Below, one piece after another: positions 44,142-52,571 of a stretch of DNA of 64,000 bases (positions are counted from its first letter, which is position 1; each line of letters starts with the position of its first letter). The stretch lies in the NCBI GenBank assembly GCA_002309015.1, contig DBWM01000070.1:110449-174448 (forward strand). Reading direction: 5' to 3'. This stretch comes from Myxococcales bacterium UBA1238. GTDB taxonomy: Bacteria > Myxococcota_A > Bradymonadia > UBA7976 > UBA1532. The position numbers and the translations under genes were made by a program. The notes beneath the pieces are model-generated. The model searched no databases and had not been told where the DNA came from. It saw only the letters and a program-made list of their open reading frames with translations.

Positions 44142-44725
44142 AGCGGATCCACTCCAAAGGCGCGCAATAAGCGGCAAAGCACCAGCAAGGGGAGACCGAC
44201 GATCGCGCTTTGATCGGCGCCGTCGATCTGATCGAAGAGGGCGATCCCCAAACCCTCGATTTTATAACCACCGGCGCTGCCCAACGGTCGATCGACAGAA
44301 ACGTAATGGTGAATCTGTGCCGGGGTTAAGCTGCGCATCTTCATCGATACGCTCGCAAGTTCGCAAAGATGCCTGCCCGTACGCGCTTCGATCACCGCGA
44401 CGCCCGTGTGAAGGTAATGGGTTTTGCCCTGAAGGCGCGCAAGTTCCGCCTCCGCCTCTTCCAGCGTCTGCGGTTTATGCAACCGTTGGCCTTCGATGTC
44501 GGGCACCTGATCCGAGCCGATGATCAGGGCATCTTCATCTGCAAAGCGATAAGCGAGACTTTGGGCTTTACCCAAGGCAAACTGCAGGGCAACAGCCTGG
44601 GGTTCCAGATCGATCTGCTGCGCTTCTTCGTCAAACTCGGGCGATACGGCAACGTAAGGCAACTGCAGGCGATCGAATTCCGCTTTACGCCATTTCGAGG
44701 TCGAGGCCAGGATCAGGGAACGCAT
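44138..44725 (-). CDS. maf: Maf-family nucleotide pyrophosphatase
   Basis: House-cleaning nucleotide pyrophosphatase of the Maf/YhdE/YceF family. The 195 residues begin with LILASTSKWRKAEFDRL, the Maf signature S-x-S-x-x-R, and contain IIGSDQVPDIEGQRLHKP, LQGKTHYLHTGVAVI and GSAGGYKIEGLGIALFDQIDGADQSAIVGLPL. The catalytic SDQ motif is intact. SDQVPDIEGQRLHKP resembles the YceF subgroup, which acts on 7-methyl-GTP. Overlaps aroB by ATGA. Confidence 0.92.
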   Translation of the reverse strand: MRSLILASTSKWRKAEFDRLQLPYVAVSPEFDEEAQQIDLEPQAVALQFALGKAQSLAYRFADEDALIIGSDQVPDIEGQRLHKPQTLEEAEAELARLQGKTHYLHTGVAVIEARTGRHLCELASVSMKMRSLTPAQIHHYVSVDRPLGSAGGYKIEGLGIALFDQIDGADQSAIVGLPLLVLCRLLRAFGVDPL

Positions 44726-44856
44726 TTGTAAGATTCTCCAAAAGTCGATCGGCCAATTTGAGCGAATGGTGCGCCAACTTGCAAGACTTTGCGAGTGCAG
44801 GTTGGGGTACGGGGGCCAAACGTGGTACGGTAAGCGCCTTTTTGGGGGAAACGCGC

Positions 44857-47559
44857 ATGTTGACGATGTTGCAGGAGGCCCTTTGTCAGGGGCGCATCGA
44901 CGAGCGGGTATGCTTGCGGCTCGCGGATTTGCTGATCCAGCACGGCGGAGCGAACGATCTCGAACAACTTTTGAAGCAGTCGGGCATCTGGTGTGACCGG
45001 AGCACCCAATTGGGGCATACGCTGGAATTCGGACAGAGCTTTTTGGGCAGCGAACCGTCCCAGGTCAGCGAAATGTATGACGAGATCTCCTCCAAATGGC
45101 GATGCTCCCGCCCGATTCTGCCGCCGATCCTCATCGATCACGAAATGGTCGAGGATCGCATGCGGGAGAGGGCCGACAGCGTTGAGCAGAGCTTCGAGGA
45201 GCGCAGCCGGCGATACAAACTGGGCGAAGAGATCGGCAGAGGCGGGGTAGGGGCCATCAGAATCTGCAGGGACAAGAGCCTTTTGCGTACCCTGGTCATG
45301 AAAACCCTCATCGATGGCACCAAATCCAGCGCTTACGCCCTCAGAAAGTTTATCGAGGAGGCGCAGATTACCGCCCAGCTCGAGCATCCGAATATCGTGC
45401 CCGTCCACGATTTTGGTTACTTCGACAACGGCGAGCCCTTCTTTACCATGAAGCGCATCGCGGGTCACACTTTGCGCGAGATCCTGAAGGATTTGCGCCA
45501 TGGGGAGGCCGAAGCCGTCAGCAAATATACGCGCCTCAAGCTCCTCACCATCTTTCAGCAGATCTGCATGGCCCTCAGCTTTGCCCACAGCCGCGGCGTC
45601 CTTCACCGCGACATCAAACCGAGCAACGTGATGGTGGGCAGCTTTGGTGAGACCCTGCTTTTGGACTGGGGCATCGCCAAAGTGATGGGTTCAAGCGCCG
45701 TCGAGCGCGATCCGGCCGCCGATTCCCAGAGTTCCGTCGACGGCAGCAGCGAAGGATCCGTCAATTTTAAGCTCGTGGGTACGCCGGGTTATCTCTCACC
45801 CGAGCAGGCGCGCGGTGCCGCCCTCGATGTCCGCTCCGACGTCTACGCGCTTGGCGCCCTGCTCTACGAAATCCTTTGTTACAAGCCCGTTTTTTATGGC
45901 AAGGACGCCGACGCTCTCATCGAGAAGACCCTTCACGAGCGACCGGTTCCGCCTTCTGTTCGGGCACCCGACCTTTCGATACCCCCGAGGCTCGATCAGA
46001 TATGCCTGCGTTGCCTCGAAAAGAACCCCGCCGACCGTTACGCGACGGTGGAAGACATCAGCGCGGACATCGAGCTCTATCTTTCGGGGGTTGAAGACCT
46101 CGACCGGCGGCGCAGGCTCTCCGAAGAGCGACTGGAGCAAGGTCTTTTGGCGCTGGAGCAATATAAACGGTGCCATACCCGCCTCGAAGAGCTTCAGGAC
46201 GAAGTTTTTGAGATGGAGGAGCGCCTTTTGGGGCCGGAGCCCATCGAAAAAAAGCGACCGGTCTGGGCCAAGGCGGCGGAGCTTCAAGAAGTTTCGAGTG
46301 AGAAGGAACGTCAGTTTGCGGCAGCCTCCGAATCTTTGATGGCAGCCGTCGGATTTGATCCAAAGAACGACGAAGCGGCGAACACCCTCGCCCGTTTATT
46401 TTGGAGCAAGCTCCGCGACGCGGAGTTGGCCGGCGACGAATTGGGAGCGGTTTACTATCGCGAGACCGTCGAGTTCTATAATCGGGGCATCTATGACGAT
46501 TTATTGAAGGATGTGGGACGGATTTCGGTGAGGACTTCACCGCCCGGCGCGAAGATTCGGCTGGCGCGCTTGATCGAGATGGACCACAGGTTGATGCCTT
46601 TAATGGAAGAAGATATGGGCTTTACGCCGCAGCTCGCCCTGAAGCTCGAGCGCGGTCATTTTATGCTGCGCCTCAGCCTCCGGGGGTACCGCGACGTTAT
46701 CGTACCCGTCGTCGTTGACAGGGGGGAGCTCACGGACGTGACCTGCCGCTTCTTTACGGACGAAGAGATCGGCCAGCATTTTCTTTATATCCCCGCCGGC
46801 AGCTTCACCATGGGCGGCGATGACGCCTGCTATTCCGCCCGCCAGCGGCGCACCCTCTATACCGGCGATTACTTTATGGCGCGTTATCCCGTGACCTGCG
46901 GCGAGTATCTCACCTTCTTGAATGACGGTCTCCGCCTCGGCAAAGACATGACCCATCACGTGCCGCGCCTTCAATCATTGGGCGGCTGGCTCTGGCCTCT
47001 CACCGAAAACGGTTACATCCTGCCCGAAGAGAGCGATTTGGGTCCGGCCTGGCAGATCCACTGGCCCGTTTTTGGTATCAGCTGCAACGACGCGCAGGCC
47101 TTCTGTACCTGGTACAGCGAACGCATCGGCATTCCTGTTCGGCTGCCCACCGAAGTCGAGTGGGAGAAGGCCGCGCGCGGTACCGATGGGCGCCTTTATC
47201 CCTGGGGGAACAACTTTGATGCCACCTTCTGCAAGATGGCCAGCTCCAGGCCCGGCGAATCTCATATCGAGAAGGTCGGCCAGTTTCCCATCGACGTCTC
47301 TCCTTACGGAGTCTACGACATGGCTGGTCTCATCTCCGAGTATACGCTCGGTCGCGGGACCAGCGACCGCGATCTGGCCATCGTTCGCGGCGGTTCATAC
47401 GACACGACCAGCCCCACGGATTGCAGAATTACCCACCGCTATTTCGTTCCCCGCCATCTCCCCAATCTTTCCCGGGGGTTCCGCATCGTCCGCGACCCGC
47501 CCATGGCGCCCGACGCCACAATGATGCATATGATCCGCAGTATACCCAGCGGATATTAG
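44857..47559 (+). CDS. Ser/Thr protein kinase fused to a formylglycine-generating-enzyme-like (FGE-sulfatase) domain
   Basis: A 900-residue Pkn1-like protein. The kinase domain (about residues 119-400) has EEIGRGGVGAIR, LVMKTL (ATP lysine), HRDIKPSNVM, DWGIAK in place of DFG and GTPGYLSPEQARG, so it looks active. A helical coiled stretch follows (about 415-590), then a PEGA-like beta segment (RISVRTSPPGAKIRLARL), and the FGE domain (about 637-890) with FLYIPAGSFTMGG, YFMARYPVTCGEYLTFLN, VRLPTEVEWEKAARGTDGRLYPWG and GFRIVRDPP. No membrane helix is seen. Start at the ATG after GGGGGAAACGCGC. The kinase could supply phosphothreonine ligands to the FHA proteins at 15.3-18 kb. Confidence 0.92.
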   Translation: MLTMLQEALCQGRIDERVCLRLADLLIQHGGANDLEQLLKQSGIWCDRSTQLGHTLEFGQSFLGSEPSQVSEMYDEISSKWRCSRPILPPILIDHEMVEDRMRERADSVEQSFEERSRRYKLGEEIGRGGVGAIRICRDKSLLRTLVMKTLIDGTKSSAYALRKFIEEAQITAQLEHPNIVPVHDFGYFDNGEPFFTMKRIAGHTLREILKDLRHGEAEAVSKYTRLKLLTIFQQICMALSFAHSRGVLHRDIKPSNVMVGSFGETLLLDWGIAKVMGSSAVERDPAADSQSSVDGSSEGSVNFKLVGTPGYLSPEQARGAALDVRSDVYALGALLYEILCYKPVFYGKDADALIEKTLHERPVPPSVRAPDLSIPPRLDQICLRCLEKNPADRYATVEDISADIELYLSGVEDLDRRRRLSEERLEQGLLALEQYKRCHTRLEELQDEVFEMEERLLGPEPIEKKRPVWAKAAELQEVSSEKERQFAAASESLMAAVGFDPKNDEAANTLARLFWSKLRDAELAGDELGAVYYRETVEFYNRGIYDDLLKDVGRISVRTSPPGAKIRLARLIEMDHRLMPLMEEDMGFTPQLALKLERGHFMLRLSLRGYRDVIVPVVVDRGELTDVTCRFFTDEEIGQHFLYIPAGSFTMGGDDACYSARQRRTLYTGDYFMARYPVTCGEYLTFLNDGLRLGKDMTHHVPRLQSLGGWLWPLTENGYILPEESDLGPAWQIHWPVFGISCNDAQAFCTWYSERIGIPVRLPTEVEWEKAARGTDGRLYPWGNNFDATFCKMASSRPGESHIEKVGQFPIDVSPYGVYDMAGLISEYTLGRGTSDRDLAIVRGGSYDTTSPTDCRITHRYFVPRHLPNLSRGFRIVRDPPMAPDATMMHMIRSIPSGY

Positions 47560-47570
47560 AAAGCGGTTAC

Positions 47571-47780
47571 GGCCCGCCGTAAACAATTTACGGCCCGCCG
47601 TAAACAATTTAAAGTCCGTCGTCTCTTGTTCACCACCCGTCGCATCCCATTCACCCAATACCGCCTCACATTCACCACCCGCCGCAACAGATTCGTCATC
47701 CGCCGCATCTGATTCACCAAAATCCGCCACTCATTCGCCATCCTCCGCGATCGATTCGCCCTTTTTGGCTAACTGTTCAC
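47571..47780 (-). repeat. Ten-unit 21-bp tandem array between convergent genes
   Basis: Exactly ten contiguous 21-bp units, read on the minus strand as GAAT..GATGCGGCGGGTGGT variants, occupy the 234-bp gap between the kinase stop (47559) and the histidine-kinase stop (47794). The two units at 47571-47612 differ by only one base; those toward 47780 have diverged. Open frames across it (RR-x-VN periodic peptide) come from the 21-bp period and lack ribosome sites. There are no spacers, so it is not CRISPR. Confidence 0.92.
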
Positions 47781-47793
47781 CCAATTTTGCGAA

Positions 47794-49314
47794 TCACTCC
47801 TCACAGTCCACGCCTTCTTCGACGGCGGGGAGCGTTAAGGTTACGGTGGTGCCCTGTTTATGGCTGTCGATGGTGATGTCGCCCTGCTGGGCCTTGACGA
47901 TCTGCTGAACCATGGAAAGGCCGAGGCCGGTGCCCTGAGGTTTGGTGCTGAAAAAGGGCTCGAAGAGGTGATCCATGGCCTCCTTGGGCATGCCGGGGCC
48001 GTCATCTTTAACAGAAAGGGCGACCTTATCGCCAAGGGTGCGGATCGAGACGACGATATGGCCGCCTTCTTTACCCATCGCCTCCCTGGCATTGCGCATC
48101 AGGTTCATTAAGGCGGCGCGAATCTGGTTGGGGTCAACAAAAGCGGAGCGGCCTGCGCGGTCGGCGTCGAGGCGGGCGCGGATTTTGGCGGTCTCGAGCT
48201 CGCCCTGCATGAATTCGATGAGCTCCTGGGCGAGATGGTTGAGATCGACGGGCTTCAGTTCGGGGCGGGGGAGGCGTGCATAGCGGAGATACTCCTCGGT
48301 GATCTCGCGAAGGCGCTCCACTTCGTGCGTGATGCTCATCAGCAGACCGCGGGCGGCCTCTACGTTCTCGTTTGTGGCGCCCTCTACGAGCTCATCCATG
48401 AGTAGTTCGGAGTTGAGACCGATGGAACTGAGGGGATTGCGGAGCTCATGGGTCATCTGCGAGGTCATGCGGCCGACGGTGGCGAGGCGTTCCTGGTTGA
48501 CGAGCTCGCGCTGCTGGGCGCTGAGCTTTTGATCGCGGTCGTTTAAGGACTGGGCCAGGCGCAGGAGATCTTCTTTAAGGATATTGAGATCCGGTTCAAA
48601 AGAAATGGCGGAGAGCCAGCCGATCTGGGTGTCACCTTCGGCAAGTTTGGAGACCGCTTTGCTCAAATCCTTAATGGGCGAGAGCTTTTTGGCCATGTAC
48701 CCCAAAAGGAGCAGCCCTAAGATCGCCGATGCCGTGAGGATAAACATGATTTTTTGGAACACGTCGGCCTCTTCCTGGCCGATGCGTTGCGAAAAAAGGT
48801 GAATGGATTCCTCGGATTGAAGGGCGAACTGCGAAAGTCCTTTGGAGAGCGACCGGATTCTTTGACGCAGTTGCAGTCGCGGGCGACTCATTTGCAGACT
48901 TTGGTTCTGCAGCGCCAGCCGACCGGCATCGACGAGCGACTGAGATTCATCGTAGAGCGCATCGAAGGTGGTGTTGAGGCGGCGGATTTCGGGTTCATCG
49001 CCCGAAATGAAGGCGGACTTGCCCTGCTCGAAGCCATTTTTGAGGTCGTTCAGGATGCGCTCCATCCATTTGGCGGGAATCTTCTGCTGCGCGTTCTCCT
49101 CGCTCTCCATCTGCTCGAGCATCTGGTCGAGAGTCTTCAAATGACCGCGCTGATCGGCCGACCATTCGGGCAAATGGAGCATGCGCCCATGAAGCTGCTC
49201 GATGCGATCGCCAAAAGCCTGCATCCGACTCAGGGTAAAGAGGTTGATGCTCAGAAAAAGGGTGATCAGGAGGGCAAAAACCAAAAAGAATTTACCCGAA
49301 AGCGAGAGATGCAT
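47794..49314 (-). CDS. Membrane sensor histidine kinase
   Basis: A 506-residue sensor with two membrane helices (FFLVFALLITLFLSINLFTL near residues 9-28 and IMFILTASAILGLLLLGYMA near 189-208), a helical extracytoplasmic domain of about 160 residues between them, a HAMP segment, and the kinase core. The H box is QMTHELRNPLSSIGL, the N box ALMNLMRNAREAMG, the G1 box DDGPGMP, the F box PFFSTKPQGTGLGLS. All catalytic boxes are intact. No response regulator lies next to it, so it is an orphan. A 21-bp repeat array directly follows its stop. Confidence 0.93.
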   Translation of the reverse strand: MHLSLSGKFFLVFALLITLFLSINLFTLSRMQAFGDRIEQLHGRMLHLPEWSADQRGHLKTLDQMLEQMESEENAQQKIPAKWMERILNDLKNGFEQGKSAFISGDEPEIRRLNTTFDALYDESQSLVDAGRLALQNQSLQMSRPRLQLRQRIRSLSKGLSQFALQSEESIHLFSQRIGQEEADVFQKIMFILTASAILGLLLLGYMAKKLSPIKDLSKAVSKLAEGDTQIGWLSAISFEPDLNILKEDLLRLAQSLNDRDQKLSAQQRELVNQERLATVGRMTSQMTHELRNPLSSIGLNSELLMDELVEGATNENVEAARGLLMSITHEVERLREITEEYLRYARLPRPELKPVDLNHLAQELIEFMQGELETAKIRARLDADRAGRSAFVDPNQIRAALMNLMRNAREAMGKEGGHIVVSIRTLGDKVALSVKDDGPGMPKEAMDHLFEPFFSTKPQGTGLGLSMVQQIVKAQQGDITIDSHKQGTTVTLTLPAVEEGVDCEE

Positions 49315-49494
49315 GTGCGGATCCTTCAGGCGCTGACCGGTGGCGGGAATCTTTTAACGCTTTTTCGGGGTCAATGGGCGTTTATTTTTGTTGCATCGCC
49401 CGTCCGTCTTTATGTATCAATCCATCCTGTAAGTTGCATGGCAAACAGCGGCGCCCTGATGGCGCTCCATCTTTAACGAACGGAGATTTTTCAT

Positions 49495-49965
49495 ATGGCC
49501 ATCGACATCGATCAGATCCTGGACGACGCGCAAATTGAAGAGGTCAAGGGCCATCTCAATGCGGTCGACGGCATCCTTAAACCCACCTGCAAGGTGATGA
49601 CCCAGGAGGAGCGCATCGAATACCTGCGGGCCAGAAAGGGCTTCGAGGGGAACCTTTCGCTCCTGTTGCAGGTCGCGCGCGATAACCATATCGAGCTTCC
49701 TGCCTATCCCTATACCGCCCTCGAGCGAGCCATCAAGATTCAGGACTACCTGAACCTGATGAACGAGCAGATCAAGAGCATTCAGACGATGGTGCAGGAC
49801 ACCTACCGCGCCGCCCGCGCCGATGCCTGGGAAGGTTTTCTCAATTATTACAACGTGCTGAACGCCATGGCGAACAGCATGCCCGACGTCAAGAGCCGCA
49901 TGAAGGGCTTTGTCGAATTCATGTCGAATAAGTCCAACAAGAACACCAACGACGAGAACGCGTAA
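49495..49965 (+). CDS. Helical protein of unknown function
   Basis: A 156-residue acidic protein, mainly helical (ALERAIKIQDYLNLMNEQIKSIQTMVQDTYRAARADAWEGFLNYYNVLNAMANSMP), with a Lys/Asn-rich end. The ATG follows ACGGAG and no signal or membrane segment is seen. Coding features are sound (good ribosome site, no rare stretches), but I do not recognise the family. It is divergent from the histidine kinase and convergent with hydF. Confidence 0.78.
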   Translation: MAIDIDQILDDAQIEEVKGHLNAVDGILKPTCKVMTQEERIEYLRARKGFEGNLSLLLQVARDNHIELPAYPYTALERAIKIQDYLNLMNEQIKSIQTMVQDTYRAARADAWEGFLNYYNVLNAMANSMPDVKSRMKGFVEFMSNKSNKNTNDENA

Positions 49966-50133
49966 GCCCATTTTGGTGGATCCCTCTCCATTCTTCGCCC
50001 ACCTCTTTAAAATTCCCGCAACCCATTCATCAAAAATCTGAGTTCACTCACCATCTGCGGTCTGTGATCGGCCAAAAATGGCCGATCGATGACCATCCGT
50101 GGCCGATCTTTTATGTCAGACGGTAGCCTGCTT
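49966..50133. repeat. Degenerate 21-bp repeats with a perfect hairpin
   Basis: In the gap between convergent genes, GATCGGCC and GGCCGATC pair perfectly around AAAAAT (50066-50087). A further GGCCGATC occurs at 50101, exactly 21 bp after the one at 50080, and is followed by TTTTAT, which could serve as a terminator tail for the plus-strand gene. The part from 50010 to 50060 (ATTCATC...TTCACTCACCATCTGCGG) looks like worn copies of the array unit at 47571. Confidence 0.6.
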
Positions 50134-51366
50134 TCAGATTCCGGGCGTCAGGGTATCGCCGACGTTAAAGGGTTTCATGGCGCGGGCGAGGATGCCGAGA
50201 TGGTGGGCGATCGCCATGCCGTAATTGGTGATGGGGACGCCGGCGGCTTTGCAGTCTACGATGCGGTTTAAGACCGCTTTGCGGTTTGCGACGCAGGCAC
50301 CGCAATGGACGACGAGCTTGTAGCGGGAAAGGTCGCTGGGGAATTCAAGGCCCGAGCTCACTTCAACGTTTAACGGACCACCGGCGCGCTTTTGGAGCAT
50401 GCGGGGAATCTTGACGCGGCCGATGTCTTCGCCTTCGTTGCTGTGGGTCTGGCCGTGGTGGGTGCAGGCTTCAGCGATGAGGACCGAATCGCCGGGTTTG
50501 AGCGCATCGATATGGCGCGCGCCCTCAGCGAAGGCAAAAAGATCACCCTTGAAGCGCGCAAAGAGGATCGAGAAGGAAGTCATGGGGATCGATTCAGGAA
50601 CGATGGCCGATACGGCGCCAAAAGCCTGGGAGTCGGTCACGACGAGGGCGGGCGGCTCGCGGAGATTGGCGATCATGGGACCGAGAAGCGACTCGTTGAC
50701 GACGATGGCCGCCGCATGACCGTCCAAAAGATCGCGGATGGTCTGAACCTGCGGCATGATCAGGCGGCCTTTGGGCGCGAGCTTATCGATGGGGACGACC
50801 AGGATGCAGCTTTTGCCGGGGGCTACGAGATCGCGGAGGATCCCCTGGCTCTCGAGCAGATCCTGCGGGCTCAGATCGAGCATCGCCCGGCGCAGATCCT
50901 CGATGCCTTCACCGGTCTTCGCGCTCACCTTCACGTGCGGCACGCCCAGGGCATCAACCTTGGCGAGTGTTTCGGCATCCGGCGCGTGCAGATCGCATTG
51001 ATTGAAGACCAAAAGGACGCCCGCGTCGCGTTCCTTCAGGGTTTTGATGATCTTCTCTTCGTAATCGCCAAAACAGCCGTCGGTGACGACGAGGCCGAGC
51101 TCGGTTTTGTTGTAGGCCGCCTCGCTCTTTTGAATGCGCAGTTCGCCGAGGGCCCCCTCATCGTCGATGCCGGCCGTATCGATAAAGACCACGGGCCCCA
51201 GGGGTAAAAATTCGGCGGTCTTTTCGACGGGATCGGTGGTGGTTCCGGCAACGGGCGAGACGATACTCACGTTCTGCCCGGTCAGGGCGTTCAAAAGGGA
51301 GGACTTGCCGACATTTCTGCGACCAAAGAGGCCGATATGCAGGCGCATGCCTTTGGGTGCCTTCAT
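50134..51366 (-). CDS. hydF: [FeFe]-hydrogenase maturation GTPase HydF
   Basis: Scaffold GTPase on which the two-iron subcluster of [FeFe]-hydrogenase is assembled by HydE and HydG. The 410 residues have APKGMRLHIGLFGRRNVGKSSLLNALTGQ (Walker A), FIDTAGIDDEG, NQCD, and the dimerisation and cluster domains. The cluster ligands C-T-H ... H-C-G-A-C (EACTHH then VVHCGACVANRKAVLNRI) are complete, as is the closing PITNYGMAIA. The ATG at 51366 follows AAAGG. hydE, hydG and the hydrogenase are not in the window. It is downstream of the VWA/channel pair on the same strand, 62 bp away. Confidence 0.93.
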   Translation of the reverse strand: MKAPKGMRLHIGLFGRRNVGKSSLLNALTGQNVSIVSPVAGTTTDPVEKTAEFLPLGPVVFIDTAGIDDEGALGELRIQKSEAAYNKTELGLVVTDGCFGDYEEKIIKTLKERDAGVLLVFNQCDLHAPDAETLAKVDALGVPHVKVSAKTGEGIEDLRRAMLDLSPQDLLESQGILRDLVAPGKSCILVVPIDKLAPKGRLIMPQVQTIRDLLDGHAAAIVVNESLLGPMIANLREPPALVVTDSQAFGAVSAIVPESIPMTSFSILFARFKGDLFAFAEGARHIDALKPGDSVLIAEACTHHGQTHSNEGEDIGRVKIPRMLQKRAGGPLNVEVSSGLEFPSDLSRYKLVVHCGACVANRKAVLNRIVDCKAAGVPITNYGMAIAHHLGILARAMKPFNVGDTLTPGI

Positions 51367-51428
51367 GGGATGACCTTTCTTGGTAAAGGATTCGGAAAAA
51401 AGGGGAGTCAGCGGACAAAAAATGGCGA

Positions 51429-52571
51429 TCACTCTGCGGAATGCGGTGCTTTATCGGCCTCGATTTGCTTCACCTTCTTCTTAAACCGCTCGATGGGATC
51501 GGTTCTCGACCGGAAGGCCGCCTTTAGGATGGCTGCAAGCAACACGTTTGAGTCGGCCTTCGCCGCGTGCATCCCACCGCCCTTGGCTGCGATCTCTGCG
51601 TGAACGCGAAGGACGTCGGTGTTGTAATTTTTGGTGATCGCTTCGTTCTTTTCGTAACCCTGGGGGCGCGTCGAGATGACGTGGATCTGGCCGCCGGACT
51701 TATGGAACTCAGCCGCCTTCTTTAAACAGCCGGGCACGTCCTCCTTATGGGGCTCCGCGTCCGACACGATAATCATCAGCTTGAGCGCTTTATCGCTCCA
51801 CTTGGCCTTGGTGGCCTCTTCGAGACCCCCGCAAAGCCATTCGGGGAGATCTTTATCGCGGCTGGTGTTCGTAGCCTCAATTTTGGCGAGGAACTTCTCG
51901 AGTTTGTTCGCATCTTCGGTGAGCGGCTGCACCTGGAGGCGCATGGCGGGGAGCTCCTTCTTGTCTCTGAAGACTACGACGCCGATTCTCGACCGGGGAC
52001 TCACCTCGCGCAGGGTGTCGAGAATGATTTTGAGGTTCTCCCGGGCCGTATCGAGGCTCTCCTGCATCGATTTGGTGGCGTCGATGACGAGAACGACATC
52101 GACGGGGCTGGCGGTGCGGGGATCGAGGTCGCGGATGGCGATGGTTGCGGCATCCTGGAGCGCCTCGAAGCGGCTTTGGGTGGCCTGATGCTCCTGGCGC
52201 AGGGTTTGCAGCTCATGTTCGAGGGATCGGTTCTGCTCGAGGGCGGCCTTTAAAGCATTTTCGGTCTCACCCTTCTGGGCGGCCTGAAGCATCGCCTCGA
52301 TTTGCGCCTTCTTGCGCTCCGCTTCGGCCTGCATGCGCTGGCGGTCGGCCTCCAGGCTGCGCTTTTCGGCGGCCTGGCGCTCGGCCTGCTCGGCCTGCTG
52401 GCGCAAAATGGCGGCCTCTTTGGCATTTTGCTCGTTCTGGAGGTCGTTTTTGATGCTCAGCACGGCGACCATGAAGAGCAAGAGGACGCAGCCGAGGGCC
52501 GTCGTCAGAATATCGGAGAGCGACGTGCTGAATTCGCCCTGGAATCCTCCGTCGCGGTGGCGTCTGCTCAT
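51429..52571 (-). CDS. ExbD/MotB-like membrane stator with coiled coil and VWA domain
   Basis: A 380-residue protein. The N-terminus FSTSLSDILTTALGCVLLLFMVAVLSI is a single helix with Asp20, matching the proton-carrying Asp of MotB/ExbD/TolR helices. Residues 45-145 form a charged coiled coil. Residues 157-345 are a von Willebrand A domain (VDVVLVIDATKSMQESL, with D164, T166 and S168 as the first metal-site residues; VVFRDKK; LMIIVSDAEPHKED). VWA replaces the OmpA/peptidoglycan-binding domain of MotB and ZorB. The ATG overlaps the upstream channel gene stop (ATGA). Together they suggest an ion-driven membrane motor with a VWA module on the periplasmic side; the topology is inference. Confidence 0.82.
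   Translation of the reverse strand: MSRRHRDGGFQGEFSTSLSDILTTALGCVLLLFMVAVLSIKNDLQNEQNAKEAAILRQQAEQAERQAAEKRSLEADRQRMQAEAERKKAQIEAMLQAAQKGETENALKAALEQNRSLEHELQTLRQEHQATQSRFEALQDAATIAIRDLDPRTASPVDVVLVIDATKSMQESLDTARENLKIILDTLREVSPRSRIGVVVFRDKKELPAMRLQVQPLTEDANKLEKFLAKIEATNTSRDKDLPEWLCGGLEEATKAKWSDKALKLMIIVSDAEPHKEDVPGCLKKAAEFHKSGGQIHVISTRPQGYEKNEAITKNYNTDVLRVHAEIAAKGGGMHAAKADSNVLLAAILKAAFRSRTDPIERFKKKVKQIEADKAPHSAE

Noticed and set aside
43065..44725. aroB-maf as part of a shikimate operon
   Set aside because: No aroK, aroE, aroC or other pathway gene is adjacent; only the ATGA overlap of these two is supported.
44713..45606. 297-residue minus-strand open frame
   Set aside because: Overlaps the N-terminus of the kinase gene antisense; its sequence mirrors the kinase codons and has no support of its own.
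47571..47780. CRISPR array
   Set aside because: Units are contiguous with no spacers and no cas genes are present.
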